Assembly (NCBI GenBank): GCA_013287465.1
Contig: JABDDS010000004.1
Coordinates: 1-61,334 of the forward strand
DNA length: 61,334 nucleotides
Direction of reading: 5' to 3'
DNA from: Chlamydiota bacterium
Lineage (GTDB): Bacteria > Chlamydiota > Chlamydiia > Chlamydiales > Parachlamydiaceae
Positions 45,654 through 53,690 of this stretch are shown here, piece by piece; position 1 is the first letter of the stretch; each line of letters opens with the position of its first letter. Under the pieces are notes generated by a model. The model saw only the letters and a program-made list of their open reading frames with translations. It was not told the origin of the DNA and did no database searches. Made by a program: the position numbers and the translations under genes.

Positions 45654-47435
45654 ATGGCTTCTATCTCTTCCGTTAAAAGTGAAAACTTATCCACATGTAG
45701 TCGTTATGTCCCCTTACCAGTAAAATCGGGAGAACTTTTAGCCAAATTAAACGATTTGAATAAAAGTTATTTTTTTATGCCAGGCAGAGCCCTTGTTAAT
45801 GAACTAAAAACAGTTGACATTCCAGATCTCTCTAAAATATTACATAATTTTTTTATTCATGCTACCCAAGATAAGAATTTCACAGATCCTGTGGAATTTC
45901 TCGATCGATTAGCCACGATACTTCCTCTTGATAGACTCCAACAAGCTCTTGAAGGTGGCCCAATAGATGCCTTAGAAGAGGCAAAAAAGATGATTGAAGA
46001 AGCTAGACTCTATCTAGATTCAACTGAGAATCGTAGTTTTGTAACTATCAAAGGAGTGTTCGCATCCGCGCTAGATGCAGTTATTTATGGTGTTGATAAT
46101 ATAAGATATTTTTTTAAAAATCCAGATAGCTATTCAATTGTCGACAAATCTCTTCAGGTGATTATATTTTTATTTAGTATGATCACTGCAATGATTGTTT
46201 CAGCTTTTAGCTTGACGATTGGTGGATTGGTTCTTGGCGGAGCCCTTTTAGTCATCGTGATTTTAAGTAGTATATGGCCATATATTAAACCCATGCCATC
46301 TCAGCTTCCTGCGAGTGCCGAAAATTGGACAAAAGAAATTCAAAATGGTTCTCGGGTAGATGGGGGAAGAAAAACAACGGTCAATGAGATAGCCAATATC
46401 ATAGGGATGAATAGAAATGTTATTTTGATCGGCGCTCCAGGGGTAGGAAAGAATTGGACAGTAAAAGCCTTTGCGCAGGCTGTGCACGATGGAGAATATC
46501 CTCTTCTCAAAGGAAAAGTCGTTTTTTGCATTAACGCTGCAAATGTAATAGGACAAGAAGCTGCTCCTTTTGGCGAAGGGAATGATATACTAAGTAGAAT
46601 AAGTACGTTAATGGGACGCCACCGTGAAAATATTGTTTTGGTTATACGTAATGTGCATTTGATTTGTAAAAGTAATGATGAAAAAGTCAATAGCCAATTT
46701 CAGCAATTTCTTGGTGAGTCTGGAGAGTTTCGTCATGTGGTGGGGATTGCCACTGAAACTGAGTATGAAAGTTACATAGAAGGTTCTGAGCTCGATCGTT
46801 TTTTTGATAGAGTTTTGATTGAAAACACAAATGAAGACGAGACTTTGAAAATTTTGGGCAATGCATTATTAAAAATGGATGTAAAGCCAGTTCTCGATGA
46901 CGATGTCCTTGAATATATCTACCAAAAAACAGTGGAAGCTGATGAGGATGCCCCTCAGCCACTCGCTTCACTTAGGTTGTTAAAAGATTGTATCCATGCC
47001 GTGGAAAAAAGCGGGTCTGCTCGAGAGAATCGGGTGATCGAAATCACAGACACAATAGCCTCCCTAAGGTCTCGGTTAGCAGTGGGTTCTGGTGAAAGAA
47101 AAGAATTGAGAACGCGCATTTCTCAACTTGAAGCTGATTTAGAAAAGCTGCGACGAGAAATGTTCAAAGAAAAAATGGATTTAGAAAAACTCTCAATACA
47201 CAAAAAACTATTTAATAAAGTCAGGGAACAAAGTTTTCGCTCCATCTTAAAAATTGCTAATGCCTCACCAAGGGCTCTAAGTGCAAAAGATGAAAAGCAG
47301 TTGATAATGTTTCTACTATTGCATAAGTTTCTGCAACCGCTCTTATTTTCTATGATTAAGAGAGAGTCGGCTAATCTTAAAGTAAATGCGATCATCAATA
47401 GATCTCTTGTTGATCAAGTGGCATCTGATTTATAA
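45654..47435 (+). CDS. Membrane protein with a degenerate Clp-type D1 ATPase domain
   Basis: 593 residues from the ATG at 45654 (AGGTG seven bases upstream). Residues 1-160 are soluble and unrecognised. Residues 167-210 form a two-lobed hydrophobic hairpin (VIIFLFSMITAMIVSAFSL, then GGLVLGGALLVIVILSSI). Residues 240-450 align with the D1 module of ClpC/ClpB in order and spacing: LIGAPGVGKNWTVKAFAQAV, then FGEGNDI where ClpC has YRGQFEE, then IVLVIRNVHL, VVGIATETEYESYI and ELDRFFDRVLIENT. Key residues are lost: Walker A ends KN instead of KT, the Walker B DE is RN, and one arginine of the finger pair is Phe. A coiled coil follows (about 465-515). The two-lobed segment resembles chlamydial inclusion-membrane proteins; that location is inference. 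Confidence 0.78.
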   Translation: MASISSVKSENLSTCSRYVPLPVKSGELLAKLNDLNKSYFFMPGRALVNELKTVDIPDLSKILHNFFIHATQDKNFTDPVEFLDRLATILPLDRLQQALEGGPIDALEEAKKMIEEARLYLDSTENRSFVTIKGVFASALDAVIYGVDNIRYFFKNPDSYSIVDKSLQVIIFLFSMITAMIVSAFSLTIGGLVLGGALLVIVILSSIWPYIKPMPSQLPASAENWTKEIQNGSRVDGGRKTTVNEIANIIGMNRNVILIGAPGVGKNWTVKAFAQAVHDGEYPLLKGKVVFCINAANVIGQEAAPFGEGNDILSRISTLMGRHRENIVLVIRNVHLICKSNDEKVNSQFQQFLGESGEFRHVVGIATETEYESYIEGSELDRFFDRVLIENTNEDETLKILGNALLKMDVKPVLDDDVLEYIYQKTVEADEDAPQPLASLRLLKDCIHAVEKSGSARENRVIEITDTIASLRSRLAVGSGERKELRTRISQLEADLEKLRREMFKEKMDLEKLSIHKKLFNKVREQSFRSILKIANASPRALSAKDEKQLIMFLLLHKFLQPLLFSMIKRESANLKVNAIINRSLVDQVASDL

Positions 47436-47568
47436 AGCCATTTTTTTGAGTGGACATATCAATAGCCATAAGAGGGAGGGGGGCTGCGATTGTTACACAT
47501 GTGAAAGCAAACGCTGTAATACAAGTAGCCAAAAACTGAAGGCGATGAGATTGAAATATATTAGCCAT
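47395..47568 (-). CDS. Possible small membrane peptide overlapping two genes
   Basis: 57 residues with one hydrophobic stretch (FLATCITAFAFTCVTIAA) and an AAGGA site five bases before the ATG at 47568. It overlaps the 3' end of the gene at 45654 on the other strand and 76 bases of the small ORF at 47493 in another frame. Its end (MPLDQQEIY) repeats the end of the LysR protein downstream (MPLDQQEICR), because both cross the same direct repeat. Coding status is doubtful. Confidence 0.25.
   Translation of the reverse strand: MANIFQSHRLQFLATCITAFAFTCVTIAAPLPLMAIDMSTQKNGFINQMPLDQQEIY
47400..47429 (+). repeat. 30-bp direct repeat, copy 1 (end of the Clp-D1-like gene)
   Basis: AGATCTCTTGTTGATCAAG followed by TGGCATCTGAT. 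It encodes the terminal RSLVDQVASDL of the Clp-D1-like protein. Copy 2 at 47873 differs in two or three positions. Confidence 0.85.
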
Positions 47569-47723
47569 AGAGTCCTTTTTTTTGTTTTTGGTGTGTATTT
47601 TATTTCATAATAGTCAAGTTCATTAAAGATCGTGGTTCTTGCGAACCAAGAAAAGATAAAAGCAGCAATGAGAAAAAGGGCAAAAGATAACTCCCCATCA
47701 AGCGGTGGAAGTAATTCAAACAT
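47493..47723 (-). CDS. Small two-helix membrane protein
   Basis: 76 residues with an AGGAGG site four bases before the ATG, one of the best ribosome sites in the window. Two hydrophobic helices (FALFLIAAFIFSWFA at about 14-28 and LIYFNLIAFSFWLLVLQ at about 54-70) are separated by a polar loop with Tyr and Lys. No family recognised. It lies between the Clp-D1-like gene and lysR, on the strand of lysR. Confidence 0.5.
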   Translation of the reverse strand: MFELLPPLDGELSFALFLIAAFIFSWFARTTIFNELDYYEIKYTPKTKKRTLWLIYFNLIAFSFWLLVLQRLLSHV

Positions 47724-47864
47724 TTTTCCTCCTCGTATTGTCTTTCTCTAGGGGTAGGTGAATGGGTTTAAGGTTTTTTGCAGACATGATTTTTCTCTTC
47801 AGCTTGTTGTTTTAGTATACCAGAAATAAAGAAATAAGGAAATAAAAATAGATGCCCCCACATT

Positions 47865-48719
47865 TTACCTACAGATCTCTTGTTGATCAAGAGGCATCAG
47901 ACTGATAAACATTTTAGCATTGCGTGAAAGGGGTTTGTTTTTTGGGAATATGGCTAGGATGCGATAAGAAATCGGAGGAATAGAACATTTGTGATGGACC
48001 AACGCACGTTTTCCAACGATATAATCAGGGAGAAATCCAATTCCAAGCCCCTGCTCTGTTAGGCTTGCAATCACTTCCCAGCTTGAAATTTCCATTTGAG
48101 ACTCAATTTTAATCTTCTTTTTCTGAAGATACTTCTTAAGCAGTCCCACTTCTTTTCTCTCTTCGCTAAGAATCCATTTGTTTCCCGAATACCCTTTTTG
48201 TTTATATAAGCGATATTGTCCTTTGTAGATTTCTTTAGAATCGAAAGAGGAAAAATCTTCATTATCTAGGACTATTCCAAAATCGACATCTCCTTTTTTA
48301 ACCATTTCTACAATCGTTCCTGTGTGTCCAAATCTTAAGACAGGTTCAACCTCTTCCCAAAGCTCTGAAAGCTTACGCAAATAAGGTGGAAGCAATGAAA
48401 GAGCGAAGCTGTGTGTGCATGCAAAAGACAGCTTACCTTTAAAAACACCTGTGACTTCATTAAAGTCATCTTCTATCTCAGCAAATACGCTAAAAATGAG
48501 TTTGCATTTCTCAAGTAGCAACATTCCATCTGCAGTGAGTTGAAAGCGGTTTTTTTCATGAGTGATTAGCTGTTTTCCCAAAGAAACCTCAAGTTTACTA
48601 ATCGCTTGGCTGATAGCTGATTGGCTTACAAAGTTTTCCTTAGCAGCTTTTGAAATGCTTTTAGCTTGGGCAGCACTGAAAAAATAGCGAAGAAAAGTGA
48701 TGTTTGGCATGAATTTCAT
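47865..48719 (-). CDS. LysR-type transcriptional regulator
   Basis: 284 residues. The N-terminal winged helix reads FLRYFFSAAQAKSISKAAKE, then NFVSQSAISQAISKLEVSLG, followed by a linker helix and the effector-binding domain with GKLSFACTHSFALSLLPPYL and GLGIGFLPDYIVG. LysR regulators usually control the divergent neighbour, here the DUF2608 gene at 48820. Its last ten residues are encoded within copy 2 of a direct repeat and may not be original. ATGs at 48719 and 48710 are both possible. LysR proteins are rare in chlamydiae. Confidence 0.9.
   Translation of the reverse strand: MKFMPNITFLRYFFSAAQAKSISKAAKENFVSQSAISQAISKLEVSLGKQLITHEKNRFQLTADGMLLLEKCKLIFSVFAEIEDDFNEVTGVFKGKLSFACTHSFALSLLPPYLRKLSELWEEVEPVLRFGHTGTIVEMVKKGDVDFGIVLDNEDFSSFDSKEIYKGQYRLYKQKGYSGNKWILSEERKEVGLLKKYLQKKKIKIESQMEISSWEVIASLTEQGLGIGFLPDYIVGKRALVHHKCSIPPISYRILAIFPKNKPLSRNAKMFISLMPLDQQEICR
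47873..47902 (+). repeat. 30-bp direct repeat, copy 2 (inside the lysR 3' end)
   Basis: AGATCTCTTGTTGATCAAG followed by AGGCATCAGAC. In the plus direction it still reads RSLVDQEASD then stop, a copy of the C-terminus of the Clp-D1-like protein, although it here serves as the end of lysR on the other strand. Confidence 0.8.
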
Positions 48720-48731
48720 AGAATGTTTTAG

Positions 48732-48750
48732 GTATAAGTGTTTCTTATAC
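48732..48750. promoter_or_regulatory. Inverted repeat, candidate LysR operator
   Basis: GTATAAG, five bases, CTTATAC: perfect 7-bp arms centred 22 bases upstream of the lysR start and about 80 bases upstream of the divergent DUF2608 gene. Size and T-N-A ends suit a LysR-type binding site. Confidence 0.5.
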
Positions 48751-48819
48751 AGAATATCACATTAATTAATTTTTTCTAAAACAATTTTTCCAATAGAATG
48801 ATGGAAAGATAGGTGAAAA

Positions 48820-49662
48820 ATGAAAAAAAACATATTAATACTACTTGCTTTACTTTTGTTCATAACAAAAATCAGTGCGATTATTGTTGAAACTCCAAAC
48901 CTGGAACTATTTGAAAACGCTTTAGAAAATATTGATCAGGAAACCTTAGTGCTGTTCGATGTCGACGAGACGTTGATCGTTCCTAAAGATCTCATCATGC
49001 GTTCTCCTGTAAGGGACATTTTTAGGGAAATTGCAAAAGAAACCATAAATAATCCTGATATAGTTGACATAGAGAAATATGGAAAAGATTATTTCTTAGG
49101 ACAGGTTCTTTCAAAGGTGAAATATGAAATTGTAGATCCAAAAATTGTGACAATTATTGAGGCTTTGCACAAGAGAAAAATTAAGACGATTGCATTCACA
49201 AAAATGTTCATAGGGACTTGTGGAGCGATTCCTGCCATGGAAGACTGGCGTTTTATACAGTTAAAGGACCTTAATATTGATTTTAGCTCGGCCTTTCCAC
49301 TGTTTCAGAAAATCGAGATAGAACCATTAGATAAGATGATAAGGCCAGCATTATTTAAGCAGGGGATCCTTTGTGCTAACGGACAAGATAAAGGACCTGT
49401 TTTAATAGGGTTTTTGAGGAACATCGATTGGGTCCCTTCTAAAGTTCTATTTATAGATGATCGTTTGGATTATTTGTTAAACGTAGAAGAATCTCTTAGT
49501 AATATAGGAATTGAATTTGTCGGTTTTCATTATACCGCAGTTGAATCTTTTCCCGATATTGTCGATCGGGATGTAGCTAGATTTCAACTCATGCATTTAG
49601 CTAAAACAGGGGAGTGGCTCAGTGATCGCGAAGCTGCTGAGTTGATTAACAAAAATAGATGA
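48820..49662 (+). CDS. Exported DUF2608-type HAD-like protein
   Basis: 280 residues. The signal peptide is KNILILLALLLFITKISA. The mature part has HAD phosphatase motifs: VLFDVDETLIVPKD (motif I), KTIAFTKM (motif II position), and KVLFIDDRLDYL (motif IV). This arrangement fits DUF2608, known mainly from Legionella and chlamydiae. It may dephosphorylate a substrate in the periplasm or outside the cell. Divergent to lysR, with a shared 100-base control region. Confidence 0.82.
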   Translation: MKKNILILLALLLFITKISAIIVETPNLELFENALENIDQETLVLFDVDETLIVPKDLIMRSPVRDIFREIAKETINNPDIVDIEKYGKDYFLGQVLSKVKYEIVDPKIVTIIEALHKRKIKTIAFTKMFIGTCGAIPAMEDWRFIQLKDLNIDFSSAFPLFQKIEIEPLDKMIRPALFKQGILCANGQDKGPVLIGFLRNIDWVPSKVLFIDDRLDYLLNVEESLSNIGIEFVGFHYTAVESFPDIVDRDVARFQLMHLAKTGEWLSDREAAELINKNR

Positions 49663-50098
49663 ACATAAAAAAACCGATTTTTGAATGTGTTTCAGTATAA
49701 AATAAAAAAATAACATGATGGGCAGGATCGGCTTCGCCGGCAGGATGGTTTTTTATCCTGCCAGCGAAAATGAATGGATAAATACGTAAAAATTTATAAA
49801 ATCCGTTGACTTACGTTTTACATGAAATCTGTCGCCGCGTTCGCGGCTCATATAATTAATTAACCTCTCCATGGGCTCACGCCCATGGCTACATGCTGCT
49901 GCCGCGTTCGCGGCTTAAAGACAGAGTCTAGCAACAACGATCCTACATATCCTCCCTGATCCTACATATCCTGTTCTCGCTTATCCCTGAGGGCAATAAT
50001 CCCTTTTATCCATCTGTGTTTTAATCTCTTATGCATAGCGCCACGATTGCGCGTTTTATCAAGTTACACTTTTAGTTGCACCCAAATTTTTTTTGGCG
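49663..50098. repeat. Gene-free spacer packed with repeat fragments
   Basis: No coding frame is supported. In order it holds: a solitary end of a family B element (CCGATTTTTGAATGTG, ending TTTCAGTATA, 49671-49698); a family C element with a shortened right arm (49706-49770); two copies of the palindrome GCCGCGTTCGCGGC (49833, 49901) flanking the palindrome CCATGGGCTCACGCCCATGG (49869); two copies of GATCCTACATATCCT (49939, 49958); and ACACTTTTAGTTGCACC (50066), which recurs near 61132 and in inverted form near 3928. Confidence 0.75.
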
Positions 50099-50127
50099 TT
50101 GTAGATTTTTCTTGAGAAAATTATTAT
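50099..50127 (+). promoter_or_regulatory. Sigma-70-type promoter for the ABC exporter operon
   Basis: TTGTAG at 50099-50104, 17 bases, TATTAT at 50122-50127. Transcription would start near 50134; the ribosome site AAAGGA lies just before the ATG at 50150. Confidence 0.5.
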
Positions 50128-50149
50128 TATAGGATTATCTATAAAGGAT

Positions 50150-51010
50150 ATGAAGCGATTTTTTATTTTTATTTCTATTCTCGTTATTTTAGTGGGAGCA
50201 TCTCTCTTCATTTACGAGCATTTCTTTTTGCCTAAAAGAAACAGCAACGAGTTGATCCTTTATGGCAACGTCGATGTAAGACAAGTCGATATTAGTTTTC
50301 GGGTCCCTGGTCAGGTCGTTGAATTGTTTTTTGAAGAGGGGGATGCTGTTTCCAAAGGGAGCTTGATGGCTGTGTTGGATAAATCTCCTTATGATAGTCA
50401 AGTCAACCAGGCTATGGCGAATCTTAAGACGGTAGAAGCAGGCCTCAATAATGCAGAGATACTTCTTAAAAGGCGTCAAGAATTGATTGGCGATGGCAGT
50501 GTCTCTCAGGAAGATCTCGACAATACTCAGACAGCCTATAATCTACTCTCTGCTCAACTTAAAGCATCAGAATCAGCCTTATCTATAGCAACGGATAATC
50601 TTAAGTACATCAATGCTTATGCTCCCACAGATGGAATTGTTTTGACACGTATTAGAGAACCAGGTACCGTCGTTCGTGAATCAGATCCTGTCTACACTCT
50701 TTCTATTGCTTCTCCTATATGGATACGCGCCTTTGTCGATGAAACTTACTTAGGTGAGGTGGAGTATGGAATGGAAGCAGAAATCACTACCGATAATCCA
50801 AATGGACATTCTTACATAGGAAAGGTAGGCTTCATTTCTCCTATGGCGGAATTTACTCCAAAAACTGTAGAGACGACTAAGCTGCGTACAGATCTCGTGT
50901 ATCGTCTGCGCATTTATGTCGATAAGCCAGACTCTGGATTGCGTCAAGGCATGCCTGTTACTGTCAAACTCAATATTAGAAAAGATGATGGAACAAGGAA
51001 ACATGAATGA
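50150..51010 (+). CDS. ybhG: HlyD-family membrane fusion protein (YbhG-like)
   Basis: 286 residues. One N-terminal membrane anchor (FFIFISILVILVGASLFIY). Lipoyl/barrel-sandwich halves lie around VDISFRVPGQVVELFFEEGD and APTDGIVLTRIREPGTVVRE, separated by a coiled-coil hairpin (about 85-150). It bridges an inner-membrane ABC transporter to the outer-membrane factor in the periplasm. First gene of a five-gene operon with overlapping ends. Confidence 0.92.
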   Translation: MKRFFIFISILVILVGASLFIYEHFFLPKRNSNELILYGNVDVRQVDISFRVPGQVVELFFEEGDAVSKGSLMAVLDKSPYDSQVNQAMANLKTVEAGLNNAEILLKRRQELIGDGSVSQEDLDNTQTAYNLLSAQLKASESALSIATDNLKYINAYAPTDGIVLTRIREPGTVVRESDPVYTLSIASPIWIRAFVDETYLGEVEYGMEAEITTDNPNGHSYIGKVGFISPMAEFTPKTVETTKLRTDLVYRLRIYVDKPDSGLRQGMPVTVKLNIRKDDGTRKHE

Positions 51011-52559
51011 TACTCTCGTCACAATTCATCATGTGTCGAAAGTATTCACCGCCGAACGTCCACCCGCTCTCATAGATATTAATGGAATCATTCCCAAAGG
51101 AAAAATTGTCGGTTTAGTCGGTCCTGATGGTGCCGGCAAAACAACATTGATCCGTCTCATCGCAGGATTGCTTAAACCCACTGAAGGACATATTACAGTA
51201 GCGGGTTACGATACTATTGAAGATGCCGAAGCGGTCCATTATTTCATAGGTTATATGCCTCAAAAATTTGGACTCTATGAAGATCTCACTGTGCAACAAA
51301 ATCTCAATCTCTATGCCGATCTTCGTGGCGTTGTTGGAGAAGAGAGAAAAAAGACCTTTGAACGATTATTCCATTTTACTGGTCTTGCACCATTCACCGA
51401 TCGCTTGGCATCAGCTCTTTCTGGTGGAATGAAACAGAAGCTCGGACTCGCTTGTGCTCTCATCAAGAAGCCAATGTTGTTATTATTAGATGAGCCTAGC
51501 GTAGGTGTCGATCCTATTTCAAGGCGGGAGCTGTGGAAAATGGTCAATGACCTCCTTGTAGAGGGGATTTCTGTCGTATGGAGCACAGCCTACTTAGACG
51601 AAGCGGAGAAGTGCGATACCGTCTTGCTTATTAATGAGGGCAAACTTATTTTTAATGGAAAACCTAGTGATCTCACGTCGACGGCTCCTAGTTTTGAAGA
51701 TGCTTTTATTGAGATTCTGTGTGCCGAATCGGAACAAAACCGAGATAAAATTAACAAGTTTTCAGAGCTTGCCGCCACTACCCCAATGGTGGAGGGACCA
51801 TCAGAAAATGTTGTTGTTGCCGAAGCGCTGACAAAGAAGTTTGGATCTTTCACAGCTGCCAATCAGATCTCTTTTTCCATTTCTAAAGGAGAAATTTTTG
51901 GGTTGTTAGGACCCAATGGAGCGGGTAAATCGACAACTTTTAAAATGCTTTGCGGCTTATTGCAGCCTACTTCAGGGAAAGCTTTAGTCAAAAATTTAGA
52001 TTTGCAGAAAGCACCAAGCGATGCGCGTGCTCGCATTGGTTATATGGCTCAAAAGTTCTCTCTTTATGGATCTTTAAGTGTCTTGCAGAATTTAAATTTT
52101 TTCGCGGGAATTTATAACTTAAAAGGGAAAAAGAAAGAGAGTGCCGTTAAACGGATGGTAGAAATTTTTAATCTTCAAAATTATCAAAATACCCCAACAG
52201 AGGAGCTTCCTTTGGGTTTCAAACAACGCCTCTCTTTGGCATGTGCCAATATGCACCATCCCGATGTTTTATTCCTTGATGAACCCACCTCTGGTGTCGA
52301 TCCTCTCACTCGCCGTGAATTTTGGAATCACATTAACGGGTTAGTGGAGAAGGGAGTGACGATTATGGTGACGACACATTTTATGGACGAAGCTGAATAC
52401 TGTGACCGTCTTGCATTAGTCTATCGAGGTCAAATCATCCAGATGGCAACACCGGAAAAATTAAAAGAAATTGCAAGAACAGCTGATAACCCCCATCCCA
52501 CTTTAAATGATGCATTTATAAAACTCATCGAGGAATATGACAGAAGTCATCCCAGCTAA
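51003..52559 (+). CDS. ybhF: ABC exporter ATP-binding protein with two nucleotide-binding domains (YbhF-like)
   Basis: 518 residues from the ATG at 51003, which overlaps ybhG by eight bases (AAGGA before it). Domain 1 has Walker A GPDGAGKTT, signature LSGGMKQKLGLA and Walker B LLLLDEPSVGVDP. Domain 2 has Walker A GPNGAGKST, a changed signature LPLGFKQRLSLA and Walker B VLFLDEPTSGVDP. The altered second signature is, as I recall, also seen in E. coli YbhF and suggests asymmetric ATP sites. It powers the two permeases that follow. Confidence 0.93.
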   Translation: MNDTLVTIHHVSKVFTAERPPALIDINGIIPKGKIVGLVGPDGAGKTTLIRLIAGLLKPTEGHITVAGYDTIEDAEAVHYFIGYMPQKFGLYEDLTVQQNLNLYADLRGVVGEERKKTFERLFHFTGLAPFTDRLASALSGGMKQKLGLACALIKKPMLLLLDEPSVGVDPISRRELWKMVNDLLVEGISVVWSTAYLDEAEKCDTVLLINEGKLIFNGKPSDLTSTAPSFEDAFIEILCAESEQNRDKINKFSELAATTPMVEGPSENVVVAEALTKKFGSFTAANQISFSISKGEIFGLLGPNGAGKSTTFKMLCGLLQPTSGKALVKNLDLQKAPSDARARIGYMAQKFSLYGSLSVLQNLNFFAGIYNLKGKKKESAVKRMVEIFNLQNYQNTPTEELPLGFKQRLSLACANMHHPDVLFLDEPTSGVDPLTRREFWNHINGLVEKGVTIMVTTHFMDEAEYCDRLALVYRGQIIQMATPEKLKEIARTADNPHPTLNDAFIKLIEEYDRSHPS

Positions 52560-53688
52560 GATGCACCAAGGTAGGGTGCGTCGATTAAAAGCCTTGATTA
52601 TTAAAGAGTCCTTGCAGATCGTAAGAGATCCAAGCACGATCCTCATCAGTGTTGTTCTCCCTCTTTTGCTTCTTTTTCTTTATGGTTTTGGAGTCTCTTT
52701 GGATTTAGATCATCTTCGCATCGGACTTGTTTTAGAGGAGACCTCTCCTGATGCGAGGAATTTTGCCGATTCTTTGTTGGACTCAAAATATTTTGACGTT
52801 AAGATTGCGCAAGATAGGCGTGAACTTTACGACGATCTCACAAGAGGAAGCATTAGAGGTTTTGTTGTGGTCCCTTCTTATTTTTCAGCTTTTCGTGAGC
52901 GTCCAGCCACTGTTGCTCCCATTCAGGTCGTCGCCGACGGTAGTGAACCCAATACGGCAAATTTTGTTCAATATTATGTGCAAGGAGCCTATCAAAATTG
53001 GTTGCGACAAGAGCTGTTATTATCTAAGATTCCGATTCCACCTATGGCAAATGTGGAACCGAGATTTTGGTATAACGAGCAACTAGAAAGTCGTTTTTTC
53101 CTTCTCTCTGGGTCCTTGGCGATCATTATGACTCTCATAGGAACGCTTTTAACAGCACTTGTTGTTTCTAGGGAATGGGAGAGGGGAACAATGGAAGCTT
53201 TGATGTCCACGACATTAGGTAAAGCAGAGCTCGTCGCTGGAAAAGTCATTCCCTATTTCTTTTTAGGAATGGTATCGATGGCGATTTGTGTGACTGTTTC
53301 AGTTATTGGTTATGGGTTGCCTTTGCGCGGTTCTTGGTGGCTATTGGGCATTGTTTCTGCACTATTTTTATTCTGTGCGTTGGGATTTGGTTTGCTCGTG
53401 TCAACGCTGTGTAGAAGTCAATTGCTCGCTTCTCAAATTTCGATTACCGCAGGTTTTTTGCCGGCATATATACTATCTGGTTTTCTTTTTGAGATCTTAA
53501 GCATGCCCTATTGGATTCAGTTGCTGACTAATCTTATCCCGGCAAAATATTTTGTGCAGTGTCTTCAGACCATTTTTTTGGTGGGCAATGTGTGGGAATT
53601 GATTCTTTTTAATATGATTCCGATGTTTTTTATTGGTCTTTTCTTCTTTGTTCTCACAGCACGTAAAACGGTAAAAAGGTTGGATTGA
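52537..53688 (+). CDS. ybhS: ABC exporter permease (YbhS-like)
   Basis: 383 residues, ABC-2 type: one N-terminal membrane helix (VVLPLLLLFLYGFGVSLDL), a large periplasmic domain (about 55-175), then five helices in the C-terminal half with the conserved REWERGTMEALMSTTLGKAE cytoplasmic segment. GAGGA precedes the ATG, inside the end of ybhF (23-base overlap). Confidence 0.92.
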   Translation: MTEVIPAKMHQGRVRRLKALIIKESLQIVRDPSTILISVVLPLLLLFLYGFGVSLDLDHLRIGLVLEETSPDARNFADSLLDSKYFDVKIAQDRRELYDDLTRGSIRGFVVVPSYFSAFRERPATVAPIQVVADGSEPNTANFVQYYVQGAYQNWLRQELLLSKIPIPPMANVEPRFWYNEQLESRFFLLSGSLAIIMTLIGTLLTALVVSREWERGTMEALMSTTLGKAELVAGKVIPYFFLGMVSMAICVTVSVIGYGLPLRGSWWLLGIVSALFLFCALGFGLLVSTLCRSQLLASQISITAGFLPAYILSGFLFEILSMPYWIQLLTNLIPAKYFVQCLQTIFLVGNVWELILFNMIPMFFIGLFFFVLTARKTVKRLD

Positions 53689-53690
53689 AG

